Positions 1 to 5,940 of a stretch of DNA of 11,336 nt are shown piece by piece. The stretch lies in contig DAHVOF010000028.1 in the NCBI GenBank assembly GCA_027318945.1, positions 1 to 11,336 on the forward strand. Direction: 5' to 3'. The position numbers were made by a program, and so were the translations under genes. The stretch comes from Actinomycetota bacterium. Its GTDB lineage: Bacteria; Actinomycetota; Acidimicrobiia; Acidimicrobiales; Acidimicrobiaceae. A model generated the notes under the pieces. That model saw only the letters and a program-made list of their open reading frames with translations, had not been told where the DNA came from and did not search any database. The stretch's first letter is position 1; every line of letters starts with the position of its first letter.

Positions 1-32
1 CTTCGCGCTCAAATGGCAAAGGAGAAGGACAT

Positions 33-1199
33 ATGAGCCAAATGAGAAGTTTTGTTGAGCCATCGGGAAGCAACTCGGCCGGTAGGGGAGTGGTTGAACG
101 ACAGTCATTTCTATACGAGGACTACATGGTTGGCGAAGGCATACCTATTTATGAGGGAGGAGGCTTTAGGGATGTTCGCGATCTTTCGCTTGGATCATGG
201 CACCGCCGCGGTGGAAATGGAGCCTTCTTGGCAATCGATCAGCTTGCTCATGTGCTTGGATTATACGTTATTGAAGTGCCACCCGATAAGTCCCTCAATT
301 TGGAACACCATGTGTTCGAGGAGAAATTTTTAGTTCTAGAGGGTTCAGGTACAACAGAGATTTACGGTACGGCCTTCAAGTCATTTTTGTGGAATAAGGG
401 AGCTCTCTTCGCAATTCCCTTGAACGTGACCTACAAGCTCAAAAATACGGGATCGAAACCGGCGCTGCTCTTATCTGCGAATACGGCTCCGTCGATAATC
501 AATGCGTATGATAGGGATTTTGCATTTTCCTGCGACTACAAGTTCGTGACCAGGTACGACGAAGAGGACGATTATTTTGCACCGTCGCTCAACACAATTG
601 CTACTCCCGAGCTTGGGCGCGCAATGTGGCAGACAAACTTTATCCCAGACATCATCAACTGCGAACTGCCGTTAGATAATGTACGATCGCCGGGATATCG
701 CCGAATTGAATTACCGCATATGGCTGGCAGCAACTTTTGGGGATTTGTTGGCGAGTATCCCAGCGGGAGGTATGCCAAAGCTCATTACCACGGTCCAGGT
801 GCGGTACTTGTATGCGTAAAAGGAAAAGGCTACACATACACTTGGCCAAGCTCAATTGGAATGACTCCCTGGAAAGATGGCAAGCAAGATCTAGTTGAAC
901 GTATCGATTATGTTGCCGGGGGCATGGTGGCGGCAGCGCCAGGCAGTGGCGACTGGTTTCACCAGCATTTCAGTACAGGTCAAGAGCCGATGCGGATGGT
1001 GGTATTCCATGGTTTCACCGGGGGACCATACAGAAATTTTGGAGGTAGAAGTAGAAGAGGTAAGTCCGTTGCGGGCAAGGAGCTTGGAGAAGGTGGAAAT
1101 GCAATTAGCTATAAATTGGAAGACCCATTCATTCGGGAGGAGTACGAGCAAATACTCGAAAGGGATGGAGTTCACGTTGACATGCCCGAGCCTCGCTGA
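33..1199 (+). CDS. Bicupin metal-dependent protein (dioxygenase/isomerase-like)
   Basis: A 388-residue protein with two cupin-like halves. The first half, around residues 75-150, contains an E-H-H segment (91-93), then E96/E97 and a G-S-G turn, so its metal site looks incomplete. The second half, around 240-330, has the clearer metal-binding pattern: H251-x-H253 followed by a G-x-G turn (264-266), and a later W-F-H-Q-H motif with H310 and H312. Bicupins of this size include gentisate dioxygenase-like enzymes, and other family members are uncharacterised. The substrate cannot be read from the sequence. There is no signal peptide, so it is probably cytoplasmic. The ATG at 33 is preceded by AAGGAG at 19-24 with an 8-base gap. 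Sampled stretches of this gene are clearly AT-richer than hyuA (26 G/C of 60 in two lines, against 35 and 41), which may indicate separate acquisition. The cupin fold call is firm; the function is open. Confidence 0.8.
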   Translation: MSQMRSFVEPSGSNSAGRGVVERQSFLYEDYMVGEGIPIYEGGGFRDVRDLSLGSWHRRGGNGAFLAIDQLAHVLGLYVIEVPPDKSLNLEHHVFEEKFLVLEGSGTTEIYGTAFKSFLWNKGALFAIPLNVTYKLKNTGSKPALLLSANTAPSIINAYDRDFAFSCDYKFVTRYDEEDDYFAPSLNTIATPELGRAMWQTNFIPDIINCELPLDNVRSPGYRRIELPHMAGSNFWGFVGEYPSGRYAKAHYHGPGAVLVCVKGKGYTYTWPSSIGMTPWKDGKQDLVERIDYVAGGMVAAAPGSGDWFHQHFSTGQEPMRMVVFHGFTGGPYRNFGGRSRRGKSVAGKELGEGGNAISYKLEDPFIREEYEQILERDGVHVDMPEPR

Positions 1200-1256
1200 G
1201 AAAGACATGTGGGCAATGCTGAGCGGGTAACCGGAGACGAGTTCCTCGTTGGTGAT

Positions 1257-1285
1257 ATAGCGCGCTCGCTAGCGACGGTCGCTAT
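1257..1285 (+). terminator. Possible terminator hairpins after the cupin gene
   Basis: Two mutually exclusive stems overlap here. The longer pairs ATAGCG (1257-1262) with CGCTAT (1280-1285). The shorter pairs TAGCGA (1270-1275) with TCGCTA (1279-1284) around a CGG loop. There is no uridine run directly after either, so this would be at best a weak or factor-assisted terminator. It sits about 60 bases past the cupin stop. Confidence 0.25.
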
Positions 1286-1461
1286 CTGACCGTTTAGCTC
1301 GCCCATGAGAGTCTCATCCTTGGTGTGGGTCAGCTGATTTACGAGGTCCATGTTGATCCGCGGTCTCACGGCATGTTTCGATTCGGAAGGGAGTCTGTGC
1401 ACCTGAGTCGGTGAAGCGTCGTTTGAGGTGAACCGGTTTGGCGTCACATGGGAGTGTCGAA

Positions 1462-1596
1462 ATGTGCGGTCTTAGATATTGGCCGCTTGATCTGAGCGGC
1501 ATATTCCAACGAGCCCGAAAGCTGGCCCATGACGGGGAGTTATTCGGATACGTCAGGCAGGTCACTATATTTAGATGGCCGCCAGAGGCTTATTAA
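1462..1596 (+). CDS. Small hypothetical protein, 44 aa
   Basis: An ATG at 1462 opens a 44-codon frame ending in TAA at 1594-1596. It is preceded by GGGAG at 1450-1454, seven bases before the ATG. The peptide starts MCGLRYWPLDLSGIF and is basic-aromatic with no membrane segment; I do not recognise it. It encloses a 6-bp stem (1482-1500), so the region could equally be structured non-coding DNA. Its 3' end touches the stop of the minus-strand fragment at 1593. It could be a real small protein, a relic or chance, and chance is not excluded. Confidence 0.2.
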   Translation: MCGLRYWPLDLSGIFQRARKLAHDGELFGYVRQVTIFRWPPEAY

Positions 1597-1676
1597 TACT
1601 CCGGCACCTGCAGCTTGGAGAACACTTCTTCCTTAGAAATCTTGGTGCCTAGCGGGTATTCTCCGCGAATTCGTCT
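1593..1676 (-). pseudogene. 3' remnant of an unknown minus-strand gene (possibly transposase)
   Basis: On the minus strand a coding-like stretch ends in TAA (1593-1595) and reads ...RGEYPLGTKISKEEVFSKL followed by QVPEY. Codon choice is typical of coding DNA (many third-position G/C: AAG, GTG, TTC, TCC, CTG, CAG, GTG, CCG, GAG). The frame is open back to a TGA at 1734-1736, but that stretch overlaps the end of the membrane protein gene and contains no ATG, GTG or TTG start before the motif. The Y-P-x-G-x-K-[IV]-S-x-x-E pattern resembles, from memory, the C-terminal part of ISAzo13-type transposases. That match is weak and unverified. I read it as the tail of a gene whose 5' part was lost when the present junction formed. 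Confidence 0.25.
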
Positions 1677-1687
1677 GTGTCTTCCTG

Positions 1688-2347
1688 TCAGCTCTCGATT
1701 TGCGGAGGCAGCGGCTCGGAAGCCATAGATGGCTCAACTCTTAAAAGGTGGTTCAAAAGAATCATGAATCCCAGCTGGAAGATCAGCTCACCCTCGAGCA
1801 TGAAGTTGAGCATGTCGTTCGGTAGGGATAGCATGGCGAGCAGGCCACCAGTGAACTGAACAGCGAGAGCATATTTTGAGACTCGGTCGTGAAGATGTCG
1901 AAAGTAAAGCACGCCTCCGGTGTACAGCTCTACGATGAAGATGATTGCTCCCAGGGTCATGTGCGTCCAGTTGAAAAAGGTATCGACCGTATAAGGGGTT
2001 AGCAGGAGGAGGACGATCCCCACCGAAACGATCCGAAGGGTCCACTTGACAAGGCGGTAAGGGGCCGCATCAGGAAACATGCGTGCGGCCATCACTAGCA
2101 TTACGCTTCCGGAAAGAAATCCGATGGCGATAATGGGCAGCGTCGGGGCTATGACTCCGAAATAACTGATTCCATAGACGTTGACGTTGTTATTCCACAC
2201 CATCACGGTGCACACCATTACGGTTAGCAACAAAACAGCTTCTGAAGCCATAACCCTATGAAGCACGGGCTCCTTGAAGCCCGACGAGTAAGGCCGGTTC
2301 TCACTGTTCGGATTGGCAAGTCCTGGTCGTTTTTTCCGAGTAAACAT
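1688..2347 (-). CDS. Membrane protein with six hydrophobic segments, unknown function
   Basis: A 219-residue protein from the chosen ATG at 2347. I do not recognise its family. After a basic, polar N-terminus (residues 1-32) it has hydrophobic stretches at roughly 33-51, 62-86, 102-120, 126-148, 157-174 and 187-204, which fits an integral inner-membrane protein. The polar loop F-N-W-T-H and the L-P-N-D-M-L-N-F segment could be functional but match nothing I can name. The start is chosen because GGAAG (complement of 2355-2359) lies seven bases before it. An upstream ATG at 2374 and a TTG at 2386 have no ribosome site, and the TTG lies inside a palindrome that looks like an operator. The gene is divergent from the MFS transporter and convergent with the cupin gene. 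The operator-like site at 2376-2402 suggests control by a MarR/OhrR-type repressor. Confidence 0.75.
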   Translation of the reverse strand: MFTRKKRPGLANPNSENRPYSSGFKEPVLHRVMASEAVLLLTVMVCTVMVWNNNVNVYGISYFGVIAPTLPIIAIGFLSGSVMLVMAARMFPDAAPYRLVKWTLRIVSVGIVLLLLTPYTVDTFFNWTHMTLGAIIFIVELYTGGVLYFRHLHDRVSKYALAVQFTGGLLAMLSLPNDMLNFMLEGELIFQLGFMILLNHLLRVEPSMASEPLPPQIES

Positions 2348-2375
2348 GAATAAGCTTCCAAAGGATAAATTCATT

Positions 2376-2402
2376 GCTTTATACAACTAAATTGTATCAA
2401 GC
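2376..2402. promoter_or_regulatory. OhrR/MarR-type operator-like palindrome
   Basis: The arms GCTTTATACAA (2376-2386) and TTGTATCAAGC (2392-2402) flank a 5-base CTAAA centre. The two arms mirror each other with one mismatch in 11. The core TACAACTAAATTGTA (2382-2396) differs at one position from the classical OhrR box TACAATTAAATTGTA known from organic-peroxide regulons. On the minus strand a TATAAA (complement of 2378-2383) overlaps it and could be the -10 element of the membrane protein gene, so a bound repressor would block that promoter. No MarR/OhrR gene is in the window. Confidence 0.55.
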
Positions 2403-2444
2403 TGTTCTACGATCTTTAGTGGCATATTGAGCAAATTTCTCGTA

Positions 2445-2463
2445 AATTTTCGGATCGAAAATT
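2445..2463. promoter_or_regulatory. Perfect dyad in the divergent promoter region
   Basis: AATTTTCG (2445-2452) and CGAAAATT (2456-2463) form a perfect 8-bp inverted repeat around GAT. It lies between the two divergent genes, about 100 bases upstream of the membrane protein start and 177 bases before the MFS start. Symmetry, length and place fit a binding site for a dimeric regulator. Its sequence is unrelated to the OhrR-like box nearby, so a second regulator is possible. Confidence 0.35.
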
Positions 2464-2639
2464 AGCTGGGAGAGAGGTCAAGGTTTTACCGCAGCAAGAG
2501 GATGGATTGGCAGCGCCAATTGATCGCTATTTTGCCTGTAGCCGTCTGTTGTGGTTGTATGCAATTGGACCAGTTGGTTGTTTGAGCTTCCAAGCGCGGG
2601 AGCTTTAGGGAACACGGGACGCGATAGATAGGAGAAGTT

Positions 2640-4091
2640 GTGTCTGCACCTACTGCATCAACTGGAACGAAGAGCCACACGGGCCTGGCACTTCTCGTGA
2701 TAATGATAGGTGTGCTCATGGTCGCAATCGACACGACGATCGTCGTTCTCGCTTTACCTGTAATGCAAAGGTCTCTTCATGTAGCCCTATCGGCAGTCAT
2801 TTGGGTAGTGATCGGCTATCTTCTCACAATTACCTTGGTATCTACGCAGGTTGGGCGTCTCGGAGACATCTTCGGCAGGGTTAAGATGTACGAGACGGGT
2901 TTTCTGGTGTTCATACTCGGTTCCGCCCTCTGCGCTCTCTCCAACAGCGAGGCGACCATCATCGGCTTCCGGATAATCCAGGGCTTGGGTGGCGCATTGG
3001 TCATGGCCAACAGCGGTGCCGTGATCGCCGATACTTTCCCGCCTAATCGACTTGGAAGAGCCTACGGCTTTAACTCCGTCGGTTATACGGTAGGTGCTAT
3101 CTTCGGGATACTTCTCGGAGGAGTAATTGTAACGTATTTTTCGTGGCGCTGGATTTTTTGGGTTAACGTGCCGATCGGCATTGTTGCGTATGTGATGGCT
3201 TTGAAAGTCTTGCGCGACTCGGGTAAGCGCCAGAGGCAGCGGCTCGATCTCGCTGGAATGCTCACCCTCGGTCTCGGCTTGTTTGGCATTCTGTGGGGAA
3301 TTACAAAGCTTTCGACTGATCCTTTCACGATGGAGATCGTGCTCTATCTCATCGGAGGCGTGATCTTGATGATCGCTTTCGTCTTCGTGGAGCGTGTTCG
3401 AGAGGCTCCCATGGTGCACATGTCTATCTTCAGAATTCCTGCAATGACACCTACCCTTACCGCGGCGTTTCTCCAGGGGCTTGCCAATTACGCGGTGCTG
3501 TTTCTAGTCATCATGTATTTGCAGGGTGTAAGGGAGTACTCCCCGCTCAAAGCTTCCCTGCTTTTGGTGCCCGGCTACATTGTGGGCAGTTTTGTCGGGC
3601 CGTTTTCGGGCAAGCTGGCGGACAGGGTGGGGGCGGTGATCCCCGCGACTCTTGGCCTTGGGATACAGGTGGTGGCGCTTCTGATATATGCTCAGCTCGG
3701 CACGGTGACAGGCGTGTGGCTTGTGATCGTCGCTTCGACGATCAGTGGAATTGGGGCTAGTGCTTTTTTCCCGGCTAACAATTCAGCGGTGATGAAGGCC
3801 GCGCCTTCTGAGATGTTTGGAATTGCCTCCGGAATGCTTAGGACGTTTTCCAACGTTGGGATGGTCTTCTCCTTTGCGGTGGCGATTCTTGTAGCCGCGC
3901 GTTCCATCCCTCGGAACCTCGCCTTTGCCATCTTTGTTGGGACAACAAAGCTCACAACCCATCTAGCTAGCGTTTTCACTGCTGGACTCCACTCTGCTTT
4001 TTACGCATCGACCATCTTTATGGCGCTTGCCGCCATTCTTTCAGCGACGCGGGTGTTATCGAAATCTACCAGCCGATCGCGCATTCGGTAG
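2640..4091 (+). CDS. MFS transporter, DHA2 (14-TM drug:H+ antiporter) family
   Basis: A 483-residue polytopic carrier of the EmrB/QacA class, acting in the inner membrane as a proton-driven exporter of drugs or metabolites. TM1 carries the family motif around D31 (A-I-D-T-T-I-V-V-L-A-L-P). Motif A is present in the first loop as G72-R-L-G-D76-I-F-G-R80-V-K82. Motif B has R111 and Q114-G115-L-G-G, and a motif C-like G-rich stretch runs from 149 to 161. It is followed by the S168-W-R-W-I-F-W-x-N176-x-P178 signature typical of DHA2 proteins. Length and spread of hydrophobic segments fit 14 helices. The start is GTG at 2640, with GGAG at 2631-2634 and a five-base gap. It is divergent from the six-segment membrane protein and precedes the binding-protein gene. 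The substrate cannot be predicted. It could export a toxic substrate or product of the neighbouring pathway. Confidence 0.93.
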   Translation: MSAPTASTGTKSHTGLALLVIMIGVLMVAIDTTIVVLALPVMQRSLHVALSAVIWVVIGYLLTITLVSTQVGRLGDIFGRVKMYETGFLVFILGSALCALSNSEATIIGFRIIQGLGGALVMANSGAVIADTFPPNRLGRAYGFNSVGYTVGAIFGILLGGVIVTYFSWRWIFWVNVPIGIVAYVMALKVLRDSGKRQRQRLDLAGMLTLGLGLFGILWGITKLSTDPFTMEIVLYLIGGVILMIAFVFVERVREAPMVHMSIFRIPAMTPTLTAAFLQGLANYAVLFLVIMYLQGVREYSPLKASLLLVPGYIVGSFVGPFSGKLADRVGAVIPATLGLGIQVVALLIYAQLGTVTGVWLVIVASTISGIGASAFFPANNSAVMKAAPSEMFGIASGMLRTFSNVGMVFSFAVAILVAARSIPRNLAFAIFVGTTKLTTHLASVFTAGLHSAFYASTIFMALAAILSATRVLSKSTSRSRIR

Positions 4092-4131
4092 GATTGTGCG
4101 ATAGCTCCTACTGCTGAAGATCCAACTTTTT
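4088..4131 (+). terminator. Weak terminator candidate after the MFS gene
   Basis: GTAGGA (4088-4093, overlapping the TAG stop) pairs with TCCTAC (4106-4111) around a 12-base loop. A short T run begins about 15 bases beyond the stem (4127-4131). The separation of stem and T run makes intrinsic termination uncertain. Confidence 0.25.
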
Positions 4132-4143
4132 AATTTCAATTAA
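4130..4143. promoter_or_regulatory. AT-rich dyad upstream of the binding-protein gene
   Basis: TTAATT and AATTAA form a perfect 6-bp inverted repeat around TC. It lies about 120 bases before the ATG of the lipoprotein gene. It could be a regulator site or simply an AT-rich spacer; no matching -35/-10 pair is evident close by. Confidence 0.2.
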
Positions 4144-4265
4144 CCACATTGCGGGACAGTTCTGCTACGTTGATTTTTTATGTTGCTTGATCGGCGGATG
4201 GGAATGTGCTGATTGGAACATGTAAGGCCTCTCTAAAAGATAGAGGGACGGAAGTGGGGGGATCA

Positions 4266-5354
4266 ATGCGTATTGGTATAGGAGTAGCCGGTAGTTTGCT
4301 GGCCGGGGGTCGCCCCCGGATTACAGTTGCTGGCATTTTGGCCGCGTCTCTTCTTGCGGCTTGCGGTTCATCTTCGTCCTCGAGTTCTACCAGCACAACC
4401 GCGGCGGCGGGTTCGACTACTACGTCGTCCGCGCCAGTGTCCATCACGTTGGCTAAGGCAATAAACACTGAGCCTTTCGCCACCGCCAACGTGGCGCAGG
4501 CTCTGGGATACTTTAAGGCTGGCAACCTCAACGTCAAGATTGAGACCGTTGCCGGAAGCAGCGTCGCGAACGCTGCGCTTCAAAGTGGCAGCGTGCAGTT
4601 CGTTCTTGCCAGCTCCGCGGCGCTACTCCTTGCGGCAGCCAAGAACATTCCGCTTCTTGCCGTGGGTGGCATCGACAAAGGTGACGGGGTTCAGCTGGTC
4701 GTCTCTAATTCCTGGATAAAGGCTCACAATCTTTCAGCGAGCATGCCTCTGGCAGAGAGGATCAAGGGTCTTGAGGGAACGACATTGGCGACTCTCAGTA
4801 CCTCGGACAAATCGGTCATGCAGGACTTCCTGTCGACCGAGAACGTGCCGGCCTCGACGGTGAAAGATGTCTCCATGAGCAGCGCGGCAGCTCAGCTTGC
4901 TGCAGTTCAGCATGGCTTGGCCCAGGAGTTCATCGCCAGCCCGCCGAACTCGAGCATTGCCGTCGCCGGGGGTTACGGGACCGTTCTTGCAAATGCCAAA
5001 GAGTTGCCATACCTCTCGGACGAGGCATATGACATTCTGATCACTACTCCCGCGTATGCAAAGGCTCACCCTGCCGTAGTCAAGGCTATGGTGGGCGCTT
5101 TTCAGAAGGCCATATCAGCCATGTCGCAGCAGACGCCTGCTGCAATAACGGCGATGCAGCCTTTGTATCCGACGCTAACTCCTGCGGTCATAAAGTCGTC
5201 GCTGACCAGCATCACATTCACTCCGACGATGCAACAGACCCAGATAGGATGGAACGACGCGCTAACTTTTGCGCAGAAGACCGACCTTGTCAAGCCGGGT
5301 CAAAGTCTTGATGTATCCGAAGGATCCGTCTGGACAAACCAGTTCAGCGGTTAG
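4266..5354 (+). CDS. ABC-type substrate-binding lipoprotein, NMT1/SsuA/TauA-like
   Basis: A 362-residue secreted lipoprotein. Residues 1-32 form a signal peptide with an unusually long leader, a basic R-P-R at 16-18, then a hydrophobic core ending in the lipobox L-A-A-C with the lipidated cysteine at 33. A Ser/Thr/Ala linker runs to about residue 57, and then the periplasmic-binding-protein fold begins. Typical elements are A-L-G-Y-F-K at 79-84 and A-L-Q-S-G-S-V-Q-F at 104-112, as in NMT1/THI5-like and SsuA/TauA/nitrate-type receptors. Such proteins pass small organic ligands (sulfonates, pyrimidines, aromatics) to an ABC permease. No permease or ATPase gene is adjacent. The ATG at 4266 is preferred because a six-G run (4256-4261) lies four bases before it. 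A GTG at 4206 would add 20 residues that do not look like a signal peptide. The frame stays open past the TAG to 5702, but the protein looks complete. Confidence 0.88.
   Translation: MRIGIGVAGSLLAGGRPRITVAGILAASLLAACGSSSSSSSTSTTAAAGSTTTSSAPVSITLAKAINTEPFATANVAQALGYFKAGNLNVKIETVAGSSVANAALQSGSVQFVLASSAALLLAAAKNIPLLAVGGIDKGDGVQLVVSNSWIKAHNLSASMPLAERIKGLEGTTLATLSTSDKSVMQDFLSTENVPASTVKDVSMSSAAAQLAAVQHGLAQEFIASPPNSSIAVAGGYGTVLANAKELPYLSDEAYDILITTPAYAKAHPAVVKAMVGAFQKAISAMSQQTPAAITAMQPLYPTLTPAVIKSSLTSITFTPTMQQTQIGWNDALTFAQKTDLVKPGQSLDVSEGSVWTNQFSG
4303..4319 (+). promoter_or_regulatory. All-G/C hairpin within the signal-peptide codons
   Basis: CCGGGGG (4303-4309) and CCCCCGG (4313-4319) form a perfect seven-pair stem with a TCG loop, 37 bases after the A of the lipoprotein ATG. 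The same CCCCC could instead pair with the six-G ribosome site at 4256-4261. This gives two competing structures that might tune translation. The structure is read from the sequence; a regulatory role is inference. Confidence 0.35.
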
Positions 5355-5940
5355 AATCTCCAGCTCTCAGAATTTGTCGGTCCAGCTTTATCACTGGCAC
5401 CTGGATCGATACCATCTTCGTCTGGACACGGTTTAGGTGAGACGCGTGAAGTTGTACATCCTCCACCGTGTCCGGCTGGTTTGAATTGTTCTGGGAGATT
5501 CCCGATGCCGTTTTGTGCATTCCACACGATGGATTCGGCATTTGGAAAGGGTGAAAGTCTCGGGTTGGCGGCTCTGGTATTGATTTGGCAAGGCTGTGCT
5601 GGTACCCTAGCGATACCAAGACCTTTTGAAGCGCTTGCTTCGGGGCAGGATCGCACAAGGGCCAGCGTTTGGCGGCCAGCCATCGATTTCGGTGATCTCT
5701 GAGTGTGATTGTCCTTCTCATGGAAATGCAGAAGAGTGGAGCGGAAGCGTGGGATTTTCTGCAAAAAGGGGCTGAGAGGGAAGGCTTAGGGGTGTGGCAG
5801 CCATAATGCTTGTTCAGAGAGCAGTCATCAGCGCGGCTAGCTGGTCTTTGGCCTCGCGTCCCCAATTTTGTTTCTTGGTCGGTGAACGTGTAGTGCAGTG
5901 AGAGGATGGTTAAGAGGTGGCTGCCAGTAGTGGAGAAGAA
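5355..5940. other. Long gap between binding-protein gene and hyuA
   Basis: No gene that I can support. The stretch holds a 9-bp inverted repeat at 5424-5473 and several short stems. Three frames stay open over much of its first 350 bases: the plus frame of the preceding gene to 5702, and two minus-strand frames. None has a ribosome site plus recognisable protein features. It presumably contains the promoter for hyuAB, but I see no convincing -35/-10 pair. It may be relic DNA from an inserted element. Confidence 0.5.
5424..5473. repeat. 9-bp perfect inverted repeat, 32-base spacer
   Basis: GGACACGGT (5424-5432) is mirrored by ACCGTGTCC (5465-5473). One wobble and one further C-G pair can extend the stem outward. 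Inside the spacer, AGG near the left arm and CCT near the right arm can add pairs. It could be a structured RNA after the lipoprotein gene, a regulator site, or abutting ends of a small mobile element. Nothing decides between these. Confidence 0.45.

Larger units (their letters stand above)
1200..1687. other. Convergent intergenic region with hairpins and gene debris
   Basis: This gap lies between the 3' ends of the cupin gene (+) and the membrane protein gene (-). No convincing full gene is visible. It holds a run of short perfect inverted repeats: 1237-1249 (ACGAG/CTCGT), 1270-1284 (TAGCGA/TCGCTA), 1305-1317 (ATGAGA/TCTCAT) and 1482-1500 (GCCGCT/AGCGGC). It also has one small plus-strand ORF and one coding-like minus-strand fragment without a start. 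Together these suggest a decayed junction rather than a simple spacer. Confidence 0.5.

Noticed and set aside
2502..2585. A 27-residue cysteine-rich leader peptide before the MFS gene
   Set aside because: The only purine-rich stretch directly abuts the ATG, so spacing for a ribosome site is wrong, and no attenuator structure follows.
2787..3419. A 210-codon minus-strand ORF inside the MFS gene
   Set aside because: It is the shadow of the MFS frame, whose motifs are intact. The antisense product is highly charged and resembles no family.
5481..5702. A 73-codon plus-strand ORF in the gap before hyuA
   Set aside because: No Shine-Dalgarno before the ATG and no recognisable features. I treat it as part of the odd open stretch rather than a gene.
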